NCBI RefSeq assembly: GCF_004379255.2
Contig: NC_056039.1
Location: 30,889,883-30,953,882 of the forward strand
Length of the DNA stretch: 64,000 nt
Source of the DNA: Salvia splendens
Taxonomy: Eukaryota; Streptophyta; Magnoliopsida; Lamiales; Lamiaceae
Direction: 5' to 3'
The notes under the pieces are model-generated. The model saw only the letters and a list, made by a program, of their open reading frames with translations. It was not told where the DNA came from and ran no database searches. Position numbers and translations under genes: made by a program. Within the stretch, counting starts at the first letter, position 1, and the number at the start of each line of letters is the position of its first letter. Positions 1 to 11,088 of this stretch are shown one piece after another.

Positions 1-1
1 C

Positions 2-3000
2 TGCTACTATTGCAGAAAGCCGGGTCACTTGAAGAAGGCATGTTTTGCTTGGAAAAGGAAGCAAGAACAAGCGATCAATGCAGGTTCAAATACTGCAGAT
101 CTTGCTCAGGAAGTGGAGGCCAATGAGGCCTTGAATATACTCTCAGGGGCAAGAATTGAAGAATGTTGGATCATGGACTCGGGTTGCTCCTTTCATATAT
201 GCTCCCACAGATCCTGGTTTCAAAAGTTGACAGCACACACAGGATCAGTAATGTTGGGGAATGATCAGACATGTGATGTTAGAGGGATTGGAGAAATCAA
301 GCTGAAGGTGAGTGATGGTAGTGTAAAAACTCTCACAGAAGTGAGGTTCATACCTCAGATCAAGAGAAACTTGATTTCTTTAGGGCTGCTGGAGTCCAAG
401 GGCTACAGGTTTGAGTCCAGTAACGGAGTGCTCAGGGTGACAAAGGGTCCCAGAATAGTCATGGAGGCCAAAAGAAAGAATAGCCTGTATTACTTGGTGG
501 GTGAAACCGTGATCAATGCAGCAAATGTTACTCAGTCAGAGAGCCTGGATCTGTGGCATGCTAGACTTGGGCATGTGGGGGAAAAAGGCATCAAGGAGCT
601 TGCTAAGCTGGGTGTAATGAGGCTGGGGACATCAGAGAGGCTCAACAAATGTGAGTCTTGTATTCTTGGAAAGGCAAAAAGGCTACCATTCTCTGGTGGA
701 AAGCACACTACAACAGCTCCCTTTGTATATGCTCACAGTGACTTATGGGGGCCTTCTCCAGCAGAATCCATAGGTGGAGGTAAGTATTTCATATCTATTA
801 TAGATGACTATTCAAGAAAGGTATGGGTTTACATCCTCAAAGAGAAGTCTCAAGCATTTGAGAGGTTTAGAGAATGGCATACTAGATATGAAAATGAGAG
901 AGGGTCAGTGCTGAAGTACTTAAGAACTGATAATGGGATGGAGTTCTTATCTACTGAGTTTGATAGCTTCTGTAAAATGAAAGGGATAAGAAGGCATAGG
1001 ACCGTGCCAAGGAACCCTCAACAGAACGGGCTGGCAGAGAGGATGAACAGGACGTTGCTAGAAAGAGTGAGATGCATGTTGTTCTACTCTGGAATGCCAA
1101 AGAAATTTTGGGCAGAGGCTGTTTCTACTGCAGCTGATCTGATTAACAAATGCCCCTCTTCATCAATTTCTAATGAGACTCCTGATCAGAGATGGTATGG
1201 AACTTTGGGAGACTACTCAGGCTTGAAGATTTTTGGGTGTGCGGCTTATGCACATATCAAGCAGAATAAGTTGGAACCAAGAGCAAGAAAATGTGTGATG
1301 TTGGGATACCAAGATGGAGTGAAGGGGTATAGGTTATGGAATATGGATGAAGGGGGTCAGAATATCATTGTGAGTAGAGATGTAGTGTTCGATGAAGGAG
1401 AAATGCCATTCAAGAAAAGTAGAGCACCCCCTGGTGGTGACAGTAGCTCTAGCATACAAGAGTTTGAGTTTGATGAGAAATCTGCTTGGTCTGATGCTGA
1501 TGAGGATGTTGAAATCTCTGAACACCAAGAAGAAGGTGGAGCTTCCAGTTCTCAGTCAGATGAAAACACAAGAGGTGGAGATCCATCAAATCAAGGAAAC
1601 AGAAGAAATCCAAGGAGGAATGCAGACTTGCCCAGCAGGTTTTCAGATTATGATATGAGCTTCTTTGCTCTTTGTGTAGCAGAGGTGCTCATGTTCTCAG
1701 AGCCTTCAACCTATGAAGAAGCCATAAATTGCAAGGAAAGTCAGAAGTGGATCAGAGCCATGGAAGAAGAAATAGAGTCCTTGTTGAGAAATGGGACTTG
1801 GATTTTGGTGAATGACCCAGGGACTCAGAAACTCATAAGTTGCAAGTGGCTATTTAAGAAGAAGGTTGAAGTTGGGGAAGTTGAAAGCATACGTTTTAAG
1901 GCAAGGTTGGTAGCTAGAGGATTCACACAAGTAGAAGGTATTGACTACACTGAGGTGTTCTCTCCAGTGGTAAAACACACCTCCATTCGGATCTTATTGG
2001 CCTTGACAGCTCATTTTGATTGGGAGCTGCATCAACTCGATGTAAAAACAGCTTTTTTACATGGGGATCTAGAGAAGACGATCTATATGATGCAGCCTAA
2101 GGGTTTTGAAAGGCCTGGAGAAGAAAAGAAGGTTTGCTTACTTAAGAAAAGCCTATACGGGCTCAAGCAGAGCAGTAGGCAGTGGAACAAGAAGTTCCAT
2201 GAGCAAATGGAGCTGATGGAGTTTGAGAGATCCAGCTTTGATAGCTGTGTATATGTCAAGAGAAGTGGAGATTTGATAATAGCCTACCTGTTACTGTATG
2301 TAGATGATATTCTACTAGCTGGATCAAGCTTGAGTGAATTGCAGATTGTAAAAGATGAGCTTAAACAAAAGTTTGAGATGAAGGATCTTGGGGAGGCAAA
2401 ACGAATCCTAGGCATGGACATTGTCAGAAATAGGAAGAAGAAGGAACTGAGGCTTGTGCAAGCTGAGTACATCAAGAAAGTGATAAGGAAATATCAGGTG
2501 ACAAATGCAAAGGCAGTCTCTACTCCATTAGCAGGCCATTTTAAGTTGAGCAAAGAACAGGCGCCTAAAACCGATGAAATCAGAAGGGAAATGAGTGCGA
2601 TACCATATGCGAATATAGTGGGAAGCATAATGTACTTGATGATATGTACAAGGCCGGATGTGGCTCATGCTATAAGCGTGGCTAGCAGGTACATGGCTGA
2701 TCCGGGTAGAGAACACTGGATGGCTCTGAAATGGATCTTGAAATATTTGGGAGGATCTGTTATGATTGGTTTGAGATTTGGTGGAAAAGCATGGTCTGAG
2801 AAAGATGAGATTCTGGTAGGCTACTGTGATTCTGATTATGCGGCCAACTTGGATAATAGGAAGTCCCAAAGCGGCTACATATTCACTTTGTTTGGTACAG
2901 CCATTAGTTGGAAGTCGAATCTACAACCGGTGGTCGCATTGTCCACAACTGAGGCAGAATATATTGCACTAACAGAGGCCGCAAAGGAGGGAAAATGGCT

Positions 3001-3277
3001 ACAAGGAATCTTACAAGATCTGGGGATAGAGCTGGGAGCAGTAATGATTAATTGTGACAGCAATTCAGCCATATGCTTAGCCAAGCACCAAATGTTCCAT
3101 GAGAGATCTAAACATATCGATGTAAGGAGGCACTTCATCAGAGACGAAATTCAGAGTGGGAAGATCAATGTGGTGAAGGTTCCCACTGAAGAAAATGCCT
3201 CAGACATGTTAACCAAGTCACTGCCAACTTTGAAGTTCAAGCATTGCTTGAAGTTGGTGGAAATTGTGGAATGTTGA
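2..3277 (+). CDS. copia gag-pol polyprotein, 3' portion, uninterrupted
   Basis: The frame is open from base 2. It starts in a CCHC knuckle (C-x2-C-x4-H-x4-C, nt 2-43). Counting residues from the Met at nt 29, the protease DSG motif is at 50-52. The GAG-pre-integrase HHCC zinc finger is near 175-210. The integrase triad reads D238, D301 and E337, with 35 residues between the last two. The RT YVDD box is at 757-760. The RNase H region has a CDSDYA motif from 933 and an STTEAEY motif. No stop or frameshift is seen over about 3.25 kb, so the enzymes could be functional if the missing 5' part is intact. The product replicates the element by reverse transcription in cytoplasmic virus-like particles. 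The true start is upstream of the window. Confidence 0.95.
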   Translation, partial: CYYCRKPGHLKKACFAWKRKQEQAINAGSNTADLAQEVEANEALNILSGARIEECWIMDSGCSFHICSHRSWFQKLTAHTGSVMLGNDQTCDVRGIGEIKLKVSDGSVKTLTEVRFIPQIKRNLISLGLLESKGYRFESSNGVLRVTKGPRIVMEAKRKNSLYYLVGETVINAANVTQSESLDLWHARLGHVGEKGIKELAKLGVMRLGTSERLNKCESCILGKAKRLPFSGGKHTTTAPFVYAHSDLWGPSPAESIGGGKYFISIIDDYSRKVWVYILKEKSQAFERFREWHTRYENERGSVLKYLRTDNGMEFLSTEFDSFCKMKGIRRHRTVPRNPQQNGLAERMNRTLLERVRCMLFYSGMPKKFWAEAVSTAADLINKCPSSSISNETPDQRWYGTLGDYSGLKIFGCAAYAHIKQNKLEPRARKCVMLGYQDGVKGYRLWNMDEGGQNIIVSRDVVFDEGEMPFKKSRAPPGGDSSSSIQEFEFDEKSAWSDADEDVEISEHQEEGGASSSQSDENTRGGDPSNQGNRRNPRRNADLPSRFSDYDMSFFALCVAEVLMFSEPSTYEEAINCKESQKWIRAMEEEIESLLRNGTWILVNDPGTQKLISCKWLFKKKVEVGEVESIRFKARLVARGFTQVEGIDYTEVFSPVVKHTSIRILLALTAHFDWELHQLDVKTAFLHGDLEKTIYMMQPKGFERPGEEKKVCLLKKSLYGLKQSSRQWNKKFHEQMELMEFERSSFDSCVYVKRSGDLIIAYLLLYVDDILLAGSSLSELQIVKDELKQKFEMKDLGEAKRILGMDIVRNRKKKELRLVQAEYIKKVIRKYQVTNAKAVSTPLAGHFKLSKEQAPKTDEIRREMSAIPYANIVGSIMYLMICTRPDVAHAISVASRYMADPGREHWMALKWILKYLGGSVMIGLRFGGKAWSEKDEILVGYCDSDYAANLDNRKSQSGYIFTLFGTAISWKSNLQPVVALSTTEAEYIALTEAAKEGKWLQGILQDLGIELGAVMINCDSNSAICLAKHQMFHERSKHIDVRRHFIRDEIQSGKINVVKVPTEENASDMLTKSLPTLKFKHCLKLVEIVEC

Positions 3278-3344
3278 AGTATGGAACAGGATTGAGAAGG
3301 GAATCTAGATATTGATGGAGTTTTGCAAGGACAAGGTGGAGATT

Positions 3345-3851
3345 TGTGAAAGTGTGTCCATTCAAACTACTGATTTGATCGAGTGGTGGAGCCTCTGCAG
3401 CTCAAAGAAGAGATCAAGAAATGAAGCTCGGCTTTGAGCTAGCCGAGAAAGGGAGTTCGGTTTTTGAGCCGAGAAGGGAGTTCGGTTTTGAGCCGAGAAG
3501 GGAGTTCGGTTTTGAGCCGAGTAGCGGTTATAACTAACTTTGGGAAATAGAGTTAGTTGGATTTTATTTCTTGATTGCATCTTGTATAAATAGCTCGATA
3601 GAGCTCAGTAGTGAAGTAGCAGAATTACACCATATACACACACACCCAGAGAGATTAATTCTCAAGATAGCGAGCGGTTGTGAGCGGTAGAGTGTGAGTG
3701 TGAGTTCATTGTAATTGTAAAGAGTTCATCAATAAGATTCCGGTCATCTTCTCCGTGGACGTAGGTGGTTTATCACCGAACCACGTTATATCGTTTGCGT
3801 GCTTTATTTTCTCGATTACGTGTGTGAGATCAGCGGCATCGCAACCCAACA
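3345..3851 (+). repeat. 3' LTR of the first copia element
   Basis: The LTR starts at TGTGAAAGTG, straight after the purine-rich stretch AAGGTGGAGATT, which is the likely polypurine tract. A TATA box (TATAAATA, about 3583) marks the U3/R side. The 3' part has a CGTGGACGTAGG...GAACCACGTT motif near 3752-3786, also seen in the LTR remnant near 46690. The end at ...CCAACA (3851) is inferred. Confidence 0.75.
3425..3523 (+). repeat. Minisatellite in LTR U3, about 25-bp unit
   Basis: Three consecutive copies of a unit containing GGGAGTTCGGTTTTGAGCCG are preceded by a diverged fourth (AGCTCGGCTTTGAGCTAGCCGAG). Each unit carries a CTCGG/CCGAG dyad. The position upstream of the TATA box suggests an enhancer-like U3 repeat (inference). 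Confidence 0.85.
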
Positions 3852-4371
3852 CAACCCAAGCCGCTTACTATTCTGTTTTTCTGGGCCTTCGTCCGCTTGT
3901 CGATCGATTCATGCACATTTAACTTGTTTCAAAGATTCATTTTTATGTATAGAGATTCTCTCCTTCTCCAGAGCAATGACAGCAGCTTCTCGTGTCTTGT
4001 CTTTAATTTATTCTTCACCTTCTCTTTATTGGATTTAGACATGTGTGATGTGTGTATTATTCAAATTCTCTAAGGTTGAGTACCTTGGTTTGTATGAAAA
4101 TTTGAGGAATAACAAAATTCTTTTACTTTTGTTAATCATGGATGGAGAGGCAAAGATTGAAGACATGGATTAGTTTGTTTGGTAGAATTGAGCACATAAC
4201 ATTTACTATCTAATTCGGGTTAAGTCAAGCTTTATCTCCATCTCGCTCCTCTCTCATCCTCCTCTGCTCAAGTCTACAACCATTGTCTGTGTGGGCTGAG
4301 GGAAGCGCGACGGATTTGCAGCGGTGGCAGCAGACGCCAAATCGAGGGAGTGAGAGCCCGATGGGTTGACC

Positions 4372-4470
4372 AAATAGTAGAGTGGTAATGCATCATGCCG
4401 AATATTTCAAATTCAAGTCATTCTATGGCGTGATCTTTAAATTTATGGTCATTATTTACTGTAAACAAGA
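4372..4470 (+). repeat. Possible tRNA-derived SINE fragment
   Basis: A box-A-like stretch (TAGTAGAGTGGTAATG) is followed about 30 bp later by a weak box-B-like stretch (AATTCAAGTCATT). This is the arrangement of a plant SINE head. No poly-A tail or target duplication was identified. Confidence 0.3.
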
Positions 4471-4517
4471 AAGAAAGAAGGGATGAACATACGGTGGTGG
4501 AGGGAGAAGCAATGTTA

Positions 4518-4830
4518 ATTATTTAACTGATTAACATGTGATAGACAAACTAATTGATTGATTAATTAAAATGTGGTGGGCAATAAGTAAACAGCTTGCA
4601 TTTCTAATAAATTGATTTTATCAATCAATTAATCATTTTATAGATATTAATTGTTAAAATAATATTAGACATAATTATTTAGCTAATTAACATCTTATAG
4701 ACGAATTAATTGATTGATTAATTAAAAGGTGGTGGACAATAATTACACAGCTTGCATTTCTAATAATTTAATTTTATCAATCAATTAATCATTTTGTATA
4801 TATTAATTGATAAGATAATATTAGACATAA
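4518..4830. repeat. Two tandem copies of a 156-bp AT-rich foldback unit
   Basis: Copies at 4518-4673 and 4674-4830 match over nearly their whole length. Each holds an inverted repeat (ATTGATTGATTAATT against AATCAATCAATTAATC) around GTGGTGG(G/A)CAATAA and CAGCTTGCATTTCTAATAA. It looks like a tandemly duplicated MITE. Confidence 0.75.
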
Positions 4831-5111
4831 TCTTAATTGCCAACCAAACAACAAAATAAAATCTAAATAGTAGTACTAATCTAATCTTATGCAAATCAAA
4901 ATGCAACTTATCTCATATTTATCTCAGTATAATATTATCTACCAAACCAAATAGGTACTAGAAATTACCAAAACATCTATCAAGGATTCACATGGAAAAT
5001 ATATTTTACTAATATTTTTTAATCTCTCAGATAAAAATAATTCTACAGTGTTAAATGCTACTCCATATAAAGTATCGCATAAGACACAGTAGGAATCATG
5101 ACACAATTCTG

Positions 5112-5180
5112 TTACGTTGTAGTCTAGTTGGTTAGGATACTCGTTGTGAGAGACTTGGGTTCGAATCCTATCATGTATCA
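5112..5180 (+). pseudogene. tRNA-Glu-like relic
   Basis: GTTGTAGTCTAGTTGGTTAG and GACTTGGGTTCGAATCCTA match the D-arm and T-arm of the intact tRNA-Glu gene at 12607. The anticodon arm is shortened and the acceptor stem does not pair. It is a dead tRNA copy or a SINE head. Confidence 0.65.
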
Positions 5181-5231
5181 ACATAACTGTTCTTTTACTT
5201 TTTATTTAGTAGATGCTAGAATAGGATAAAA

Positions 5232-5465
5232 CCAATTTAAATAGATGATTTAAAGTCATTACACATAAAAGGATTCCAATAGATATATGATTTTGTTTTT
5301 GAGAATCAGATTTTGTCTTGCAATGCACGAAAATAGTTATGGTTGAAATTGATTTGAATGGATGAATTAATGTCATTACATATAAAAGGATTATTCCAAA
5401 ATATGAAGTTTTTTTCTGTTGAGAATCAGATGTTGTCTTTGTGTGATATATGTACAATGTGAAAG
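5232..5465. repeat. Tandem repeat, about 117-bp unit
   Basis: The marker GTCATTAC(A/-)CATATAAAAGG recurs at 5255 and 5372, with GAGAATCAGAT(T/G)TTGTCTT following each time and CAATGCACGAAAATAGTTATGGTTGAA between. A related copy lies across the insertion site of the second copia element (6655-6684 and 11365-11490), and a more diverged one near 11755-11815. Confidence 0.7.
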
Positions 5466-6654
5466 AAATTATAGAAAAGCCATGATAAAGAAGAAGAAAA
5501 GCTTTCCAAAAGTATATGTTGTATTTCACATTTTGACATAAGCAAGCAATAACGGACGCAGAATACAAAGCCCGTGGGGTCGAACAGAGTAAAAATTAAT
5601 ATTTATATAATATTTAAAAAACTGTTTTTTAAAATAATAATATTAAATATTTTTATATAATAAATTATGATAAGAAAATATAATATATTATTTTGTATCT
5701 ACAGAAATTTTATAAAATTATACAACTAGTAATTAACAAAATAAGAAGAAACTTATAAAATAAATTGATGCCTTAAAATAGATTTCCGCAAAATGAATAC
5801 AATGATTTAGAATATTTAAAAAACTCATTTACGGAATCCCAAATCCCCAGCTCAACCCAAATTTCAAAATACTAAATCACACCTTTATGGAGTATATTAT
5901 TTTTATAATAAAATAAATTAATAGAATATAAAATTTATTTTCTATTTATAGTAAAAGTAAAATAAAACCAGACAAATTGTCAAAATGGACTCCTAATGCC
6001 GAATAGAGGTTGTAAAAAATAAATAGTTTTACTTTTATCTTTGGATTTAAATAGTTATTTTTAAAATTTGTATTTAAATATTTTTATAAAATAATCACGT
6101 GACGAGTTATCAACTATTTTTTAAAATCAATAAATTAGAATTGAATTATCGTTGAAATAGAAATTATAAACATAATTATCTAATATTAATAATAGTAGTA
6201 GTAAGTAACCTAGCCTATTTCATGAAATAAGCCCATGGAGTTAAAACAAGGCCATAAACAAGGACAATTGATTCGAGTGCCCTGGCACAGGGTCAAGGCA
6301 GGGCTGCGTGGGGTCGAAGGTCCATGAAATGAAGATTCCGGCAGCTCTCGACGGACTCCGGTGGGGTCGGGTCCGTCATTGTAAGCAAGTAAGAACATTA
6401 TATAGGTGCAAAGGAAGAGTCTGGAATGCATCCTATAATCCTAGCAGAGAGTACAATAAATAATAGGAAGATGATGAGCTGTTTGTAACGGAAAAATCTT
6501 CATAGCTCATCGAATGTGCTGCTTCAACTGGAATGAAGGAATTTCATCCGATGACTTGCCCTTTATTTGTATCTTCTTGCTATTCTTTTTCTTATTTTCA
6601 TGTAGATGAGATTGTTGAATAATTGCAGCTTCTTTTAAGTATGATAAGTTAACA
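5466..6654. other. AT-rich spacer, no gene seen
   Basis: Long A/T runs, no convincing reading frame and no paired terminal repeats. The more GC-rich stretch 6200-6430 has a 73-codon frame on the minus strand with no recognisable domain. Confidence 0.6.
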
Positions 6655-6684
6655 CAATGCAGGGAAATAAATATGGTTAAAACT

Positions 6685-6978
6685 TGTAGCTTGTGATGGA
6701 TCAATATCAAAGCTGGGATAAGTCTAGAGCTTAATCGAGCTCATTAATACGGCAGTGTTCAGTAGCCATCCGATTGGGATTAGTTGGGAGCTTTTAATCT
6801 CAGCCGTTGGTTCATAGATAGCCGTTATGTTTGAATACATGTATAAGTAGTTTGTTTAGTTTGTTTGAGCTGCAGTTAGCTCACGATTGTATTCCCAAAA
6901 TTGATCTGCAGATAATAAGAGTTTCTCGTTTCTCAAATCTTCTTCATCTTCTTCGAATTCTTGCTATTGATTCTAACA
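6685..6978 (+). repeat. 5' LTR of the second copia element (294 bp)
   Basis: It begins TGTAGCTTGTGATGG and ends CTATTGATTCTAACA. It contains 18 bp (GGTTCATAGATAGCCGTT) missing from the 3' LTR. A TATA-like ATGTATAAGTAG lies at about 6838. Confidence 0.97.
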
Positions 6979-6998
6979 ATTGGCGCCGTCTGTGGGAA
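6979..6998 (+). promoter_or_regulatory. Primer binding site
   Basis: Directly after the LTR reads AT then TGGCGCCGTCTGTGGG. The first nine bases (TGGCGCCGT) are complementary to the CCA-tailed 3' end of plant tRNA-Asp as I recall it. The match then breaks down, so the primer tRNA is uncertain. Confidence 0.7.
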
Positions 6999-7067
6999 GA
7001 GAAGTTGCCGATTGAGTGAGAAGTCAGTCGATATTGTTTCTGTTGGAATCGGATCCGCGACGCGAAA

Positions 7068-8354
7068 ATGGCATCAAGATTTGAAGCTGAAAAGTTCACG
7101 GGCAAGAATGATTTTGCCTTGTGGAGGATGAAGATCCGTGGTCTACTTACGCAGCAAGGATTGTCTTCGGCCTTGACGAAAGAGGCGAAGGAGGGGAAGG
7201 AGGCAGAGGCGGCCTCAGATGCGAAATCTGCTGCGAAAGATGATGAGATCGAAGCAAAGGCATTCAGCACGATCGTACTATGCCTCGGAGATAAGGTTTT
7301 GAGAGAGATATCCAGAGAAACTACAGCGGCAGGTATTATGGCAAAACTTGAAGATTTATACCTTACAAAATCCCTAGCAGATAGATTGCTTATGAAGCAA
7401 CGCTTATATTCATACAAATTTGTGGATGGAAGATCAATTTTAGAGCAGCTAGAGGATTTCAATAAGAATGTGGACGATCTTGAGAATATTGATGTTTCTA
7501 TTGGTGATGAGGATAAGGCTATATTACTATTGAATGCGCTTCCTAAAAGTTATGATCAGCTATGAGATGCAATTCTTTATGGCCGAGAAAGGACTATCAC
7601 ACTTCTTGAAGTGCAATCGGCCTTGAGGTCTAAGGAACTGCAGAATGGAGATGGAAGACCTGCTGATTCTATCTCGGAGAGTTTGAATGTCAAGAAGTTC
7701 AAGGGGAAGAAGCCATTCAAGAAGTTTAATGAGCCCTATAAGCCTGCACCACCAACTGATCAGAAAGAGACTCGTTCTTGCCATTGGTGCAAGAAACCCG
7801 GTCATTTGAAGAAGGATTGCCATGGTTGGAAAAAGAAACAGGCGGAGTTGAGAGGTAAAGCTGTGAATACCACTCAGGAAGTGGTTGATGATGAAGCTCC
7901 AGTGGCTTTGAATGTTATGGAGCAAGTGGAGAATGGTTCTTGGATCATGGACTCCGGGTGCAGCTTTCATATGACCCCCAATCTTCACTGGTTCGATGAT
8001 TTGAAGGAGATAGCTGGCTCTGTGATTCTTGGGAATAACCAAATTTGTGAAGTAACGGGCATAGGGACAATAAGGCTGAAGGCTGGGAATGGCCGAATGA
8101 TTATCTTGAGTTCTGTCAGGTTTATTTCGGATGTTAAAAGGAATTTGGTGTCTCTGGGGTCTCTTGAGGGTAGAGGGTGCAGAGTGGTGTCTGAGAATGA
8201 GGGAATGACAGTAAGCAAAGATGGGAAGGTGCTTATAAAAGCCAAGAGAAAGGGCAGTTTGTATTACATGAATGCTACTGTCATGGTGAAGGATCAGAAT
8301 GAAGCTCATGTTGCAGTGTCTGATAGCCTAGATATTTGGCATCAAAGGAGCTGA
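7068..8354 (+). pseudogene. copia gag (UBN2-type) and protease part, broken
   Basis: The frame starts at 7068 with an N-terminal motif typical of copia gag (KFTGKNDFALWRMKIRGLL). It is stopped by TGA at 7563-7565, where related elements read Arg, and continues in the same frame from 7566. The CCHC knuckle CHWCKKPGHLKKDC and a protease DSG motif (WIMDSGCSFHM) follow. The frame is lost at about 8345, where a deletion removes the RLGH part of the GAG-pre-integrase zinc finger (WH joins directly to KEL). Confidence 0.93.
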
Positions 8355-11050
8355 TCAAGAGGGGTTTTGTGCAATGTAGGGATTCTGGAAGTGGTTCTAC
8401 AGAGTGTGAAGAGTGTGTGTTGGGCAAGGCCAAGAAGCTGCCCTATCCAAAGGTAGTGCATACCTCAACAAAACCTTTAGATTATGCCCATAGTGATTTA
8501 TGGGGGCCAGCTCAAGTGAAGTCCATTGGAGGAGGCAGATATTATATGAGCATCATAGATGACTTTTCAAGGAAAATTTGGATCTACATATTGAAAGAAA
8601 AGTCAGAAGCCTTGGCCAAATTCAGAGACTGGTGCATTGAAGTTGAAGCTGAGAAGGGAATGAAGCTTGGCTGTTTGAGGACTGACAATGGCTTAGAGTA
8701 TGTGTCTGGGGACTTTGATGCATTCTGTAAAGCTAAGGGCATCAAGAGACACAGGACCGTGCCCATGAATCCACAGCAGAATGGAGTGGCCGAGAGAGCC
8801 AACCGCACCATTCTTGAGAGAGTAAGATAAATGTTGCTGGCAGCCGGATTGGAGAAGAAATTCTGGGCTGAGGCAGCCTCTACTGCAGTGAAGCTGTTGA
8901 ATATGTGCCCCTCATCAAGTATAGATGGAGATATTCCAGATGTGAGGTGGTTTGGGAGACATAGAAACTATGAAAGCCTAAGGAAATTAGGTTGTAGAGC
9001 CTTTGCACACATCAAGCAAGGGAAGTTAGAGGCTCGGGCTCTTAAATGCATCATGATAGGATACCAGCCAGGAGTAAAGGGGTACATGTTATGGTGTGTA
9101 GAACCTGGAAATGGCAACGTTGTCATTAATAGAGATGTTATCTTTTGGGAGCATGATCTACCTTTTAAAAGGAAATCTGATGTTTCTGAAACCGAGCATG
9201 TAGTCCTTCCAGAAATTGAGGTGGAGCATGGTAAAAATGATCATAGCCAAGATGATGAAATTACTGGTATTCATGATGAAGCCACTGGTATTCCACAATC
9301 TCCACAGTAGATTTCACATCAGTCCACCCCATCCACTGGAAGAAGCTGGAAGTTGGCTAGGGATAGAGTCAGGAGAACTATCAAACCTTCAACTAAGTAC
9401 TCTGATGCTGAATTCCTATTTTTCTGTTTAATGGTGGCAGAAGAAGTGGAGTACTCAGAGCCTGGTTCATATGAAGAGGCTATGCAAAGTAAAGAGTGGG
9501 AGAGTTGAATGCAAGCAATGGTGGAAGAGATTGACTCACTGCTCAAAAATAGCACTTTGGGTATTAGTTGAGAAACCAAATGGAAGGAGGGTAGTGAGCT
9601 GTAAATGGGTCTTCAAGAAGAAGATAGAAGGTGCTGATGGGGATAAGGTGAGATATAAAGCCAGATTAGTGGCTAGAGGGTTCACCCAAGAGTATGGCAT
9701 TGATTATGAAGAGGTTTTCTCTCCTGTGGTGAAGCACACATCAATAAGGGTGTTGTTGGCTATTGTTGCAAGAAAGGACTGGGAGCTTGATCAATTAGAT
9801 GTCAAAACAACATTTTTGCATGGTGATTTGAAGGAAACAATATACATGGCCCAACCAAAGGGTTTTGTAAAAGCAGGAGATGAGAAGAAAGTATGTCTGC
9901 TGCAGAGGAGTATCTATGGACTGAAACAAGCAAGCCGACAGTGGCACATGAAATTCAATAATCATGTGATGAAAAATGGCTTCACAAGATCAGCATATGA
10001 TGAGTGTGTTTACATAAAGAGAGCAGGTGGAGCTGTGGTTGCATATCTACTATTATATGTAGATGACATGCTCTTGGCAGGAGCTGATTTGGAAGAAATA
10101 AGGAAAGTAAAATCTGATCTCAAGGTTGCTTTTGAGATGAAGGATCCGGGGCCTGCAAGAAGGATCCTTGGAATGTCAATAGTGAGGAAGAGAGAAAGCA
10201 GGCAAATCTTACTGACACAAGCAGATTATGTATCAAGACTGATCAACAAGTTCAAGATGAGCAATGTAAGGGAAGTCTCAATTCAATGCCAATGGGGCAA
10301 CATTACAAGTTGACAACTGAGCAGGTGCCTAAATCTGATGAAGAGAGGAAGGAAATGCAGAATATTCCCTATGCAAACATCATTGGGAGTGCTATGTATG
10401 CAATGATTAGCACACGGCCAGATATAGCTCAAGCAATCTCTGTGACCAGCAGATATATGTCAAACTATGGAAGGGAACACTGGTCTGCCCTGAAGTGGCT
10501 GATAAGATACTTGAAAGGTGCCACGGATGTAGGGATCATGTTTGATGGAGGAGCTGCATTTGAGGGTGATGCTTTAGTTGGTTGGAGTGATTCTGACTAT
10601 GCAGGGAATCTTGATACTAGGAGATCCCAGTCAGGTTACTTGTTTACTCTCTACGGTTCTGTAATAAGTTGGAAGAGCAGCCTTCAAGGAGTGGTTGCCT
10701 AATCAACAACTGAAGCGGAGTTTCTGTCCTTAACAACAGCAGTGAAGGAAGGGTGTTGGCTGAGGGGAATTCTGGAGGATTTTGGCATAAATCAGAAAGT
10801 TGTGAGCATTGGTTGTGTTAACAACAGTGCTTTGTGCTTGGCAAAGCATTCGGTCTACCATGAAAGGAGTAAGCACATTGATGTGCGGCTACATTTCATA
10901 AGGGAAAAAATTGAAGAAGGAGAAATAAGGGTATTCAAGGTTGATACTGCTGAAAATCCAGCAGATATGTTAACTAAACCTCTACCAAGATCGAAGCTGG
11001 ACTTGTGCATGAGGTTAGTTGGTTTACAGAGAGAGATCAAGACTGTGTGA
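8336..11050 (+). pseudogene. copia pol (integrase, RT, RNase H), multiply broken
   Basis: Integrase motifs HSDLWGP, RTDNGLEY and NPQQNGVAERANR, the RT motif YVDDMLLAG and the RNase H motif SDSDYAGNLDTRRSQ keep copia order. In-frame stops lie at 8828-8830, 9308-9310, 9506-9508 and 10700-10702. Frameshifts lie near 9555 and near 10285, where a few extra bases sit in VSTPMG. Together with the deletion at 8345, no active polyprotein can be made. The terminal stop is at 11048-11050. Similarity to the first element is obvious by eye throughout, but the LTRs are unrelated. Confidence 0.93.
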
Positions 11051-11077
11051 TGATTGATGATTGATGATTGAGCCATC

Positions 11078-11088
11078 AAGGTGGAGTT
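11078..11088 (+). promoter_or_regulatory. Polypurine tract
   Basis: AAGGTGGAGTT abuts the 3' LTR. It closely matches the AAGGTGGAGATT tract of the first element. It would prime plus-strand DNA synthesis. Confidence 0.85.

Larger units (their letters stand above)
1..3851 (+). mobile_element. Ty1/copia LTR retrotransposon, 5' end outside the window
   Basis: The window opens inside the gag zinc knuckle of a Ty1/copia element. Protease, integrase, reverse transcriptase and RNase H follow in that order (integrase before RT defines copia), then a purine-rich tract and a 3' LTR. The 5' LTR, primer site and most of gag lie before position 1, so neither the target duplication nor LTR divergence can be checked. 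The pol frame is uninterrupted, unlike the second copia element downstream. The right border at about 3851 is an estimate from the expected TG...CA LTR ends. Confidence 0.93.

Noticed and set aside
6210..6431. A 73-codon minus-strand frame
   Set aside because: No domain, no splice or promoter context, and short enough to be chance.
6944..7462. A 172-codon minus-strand frame opposite copia gag
   Set aside because: Shadow of the gag coding region; no domain.
7560..8309. A 249-codon minus-strand frame in the second copia element
   Set aside because: Antisense to the gag/protease region, with composition typical of a shadow frame.
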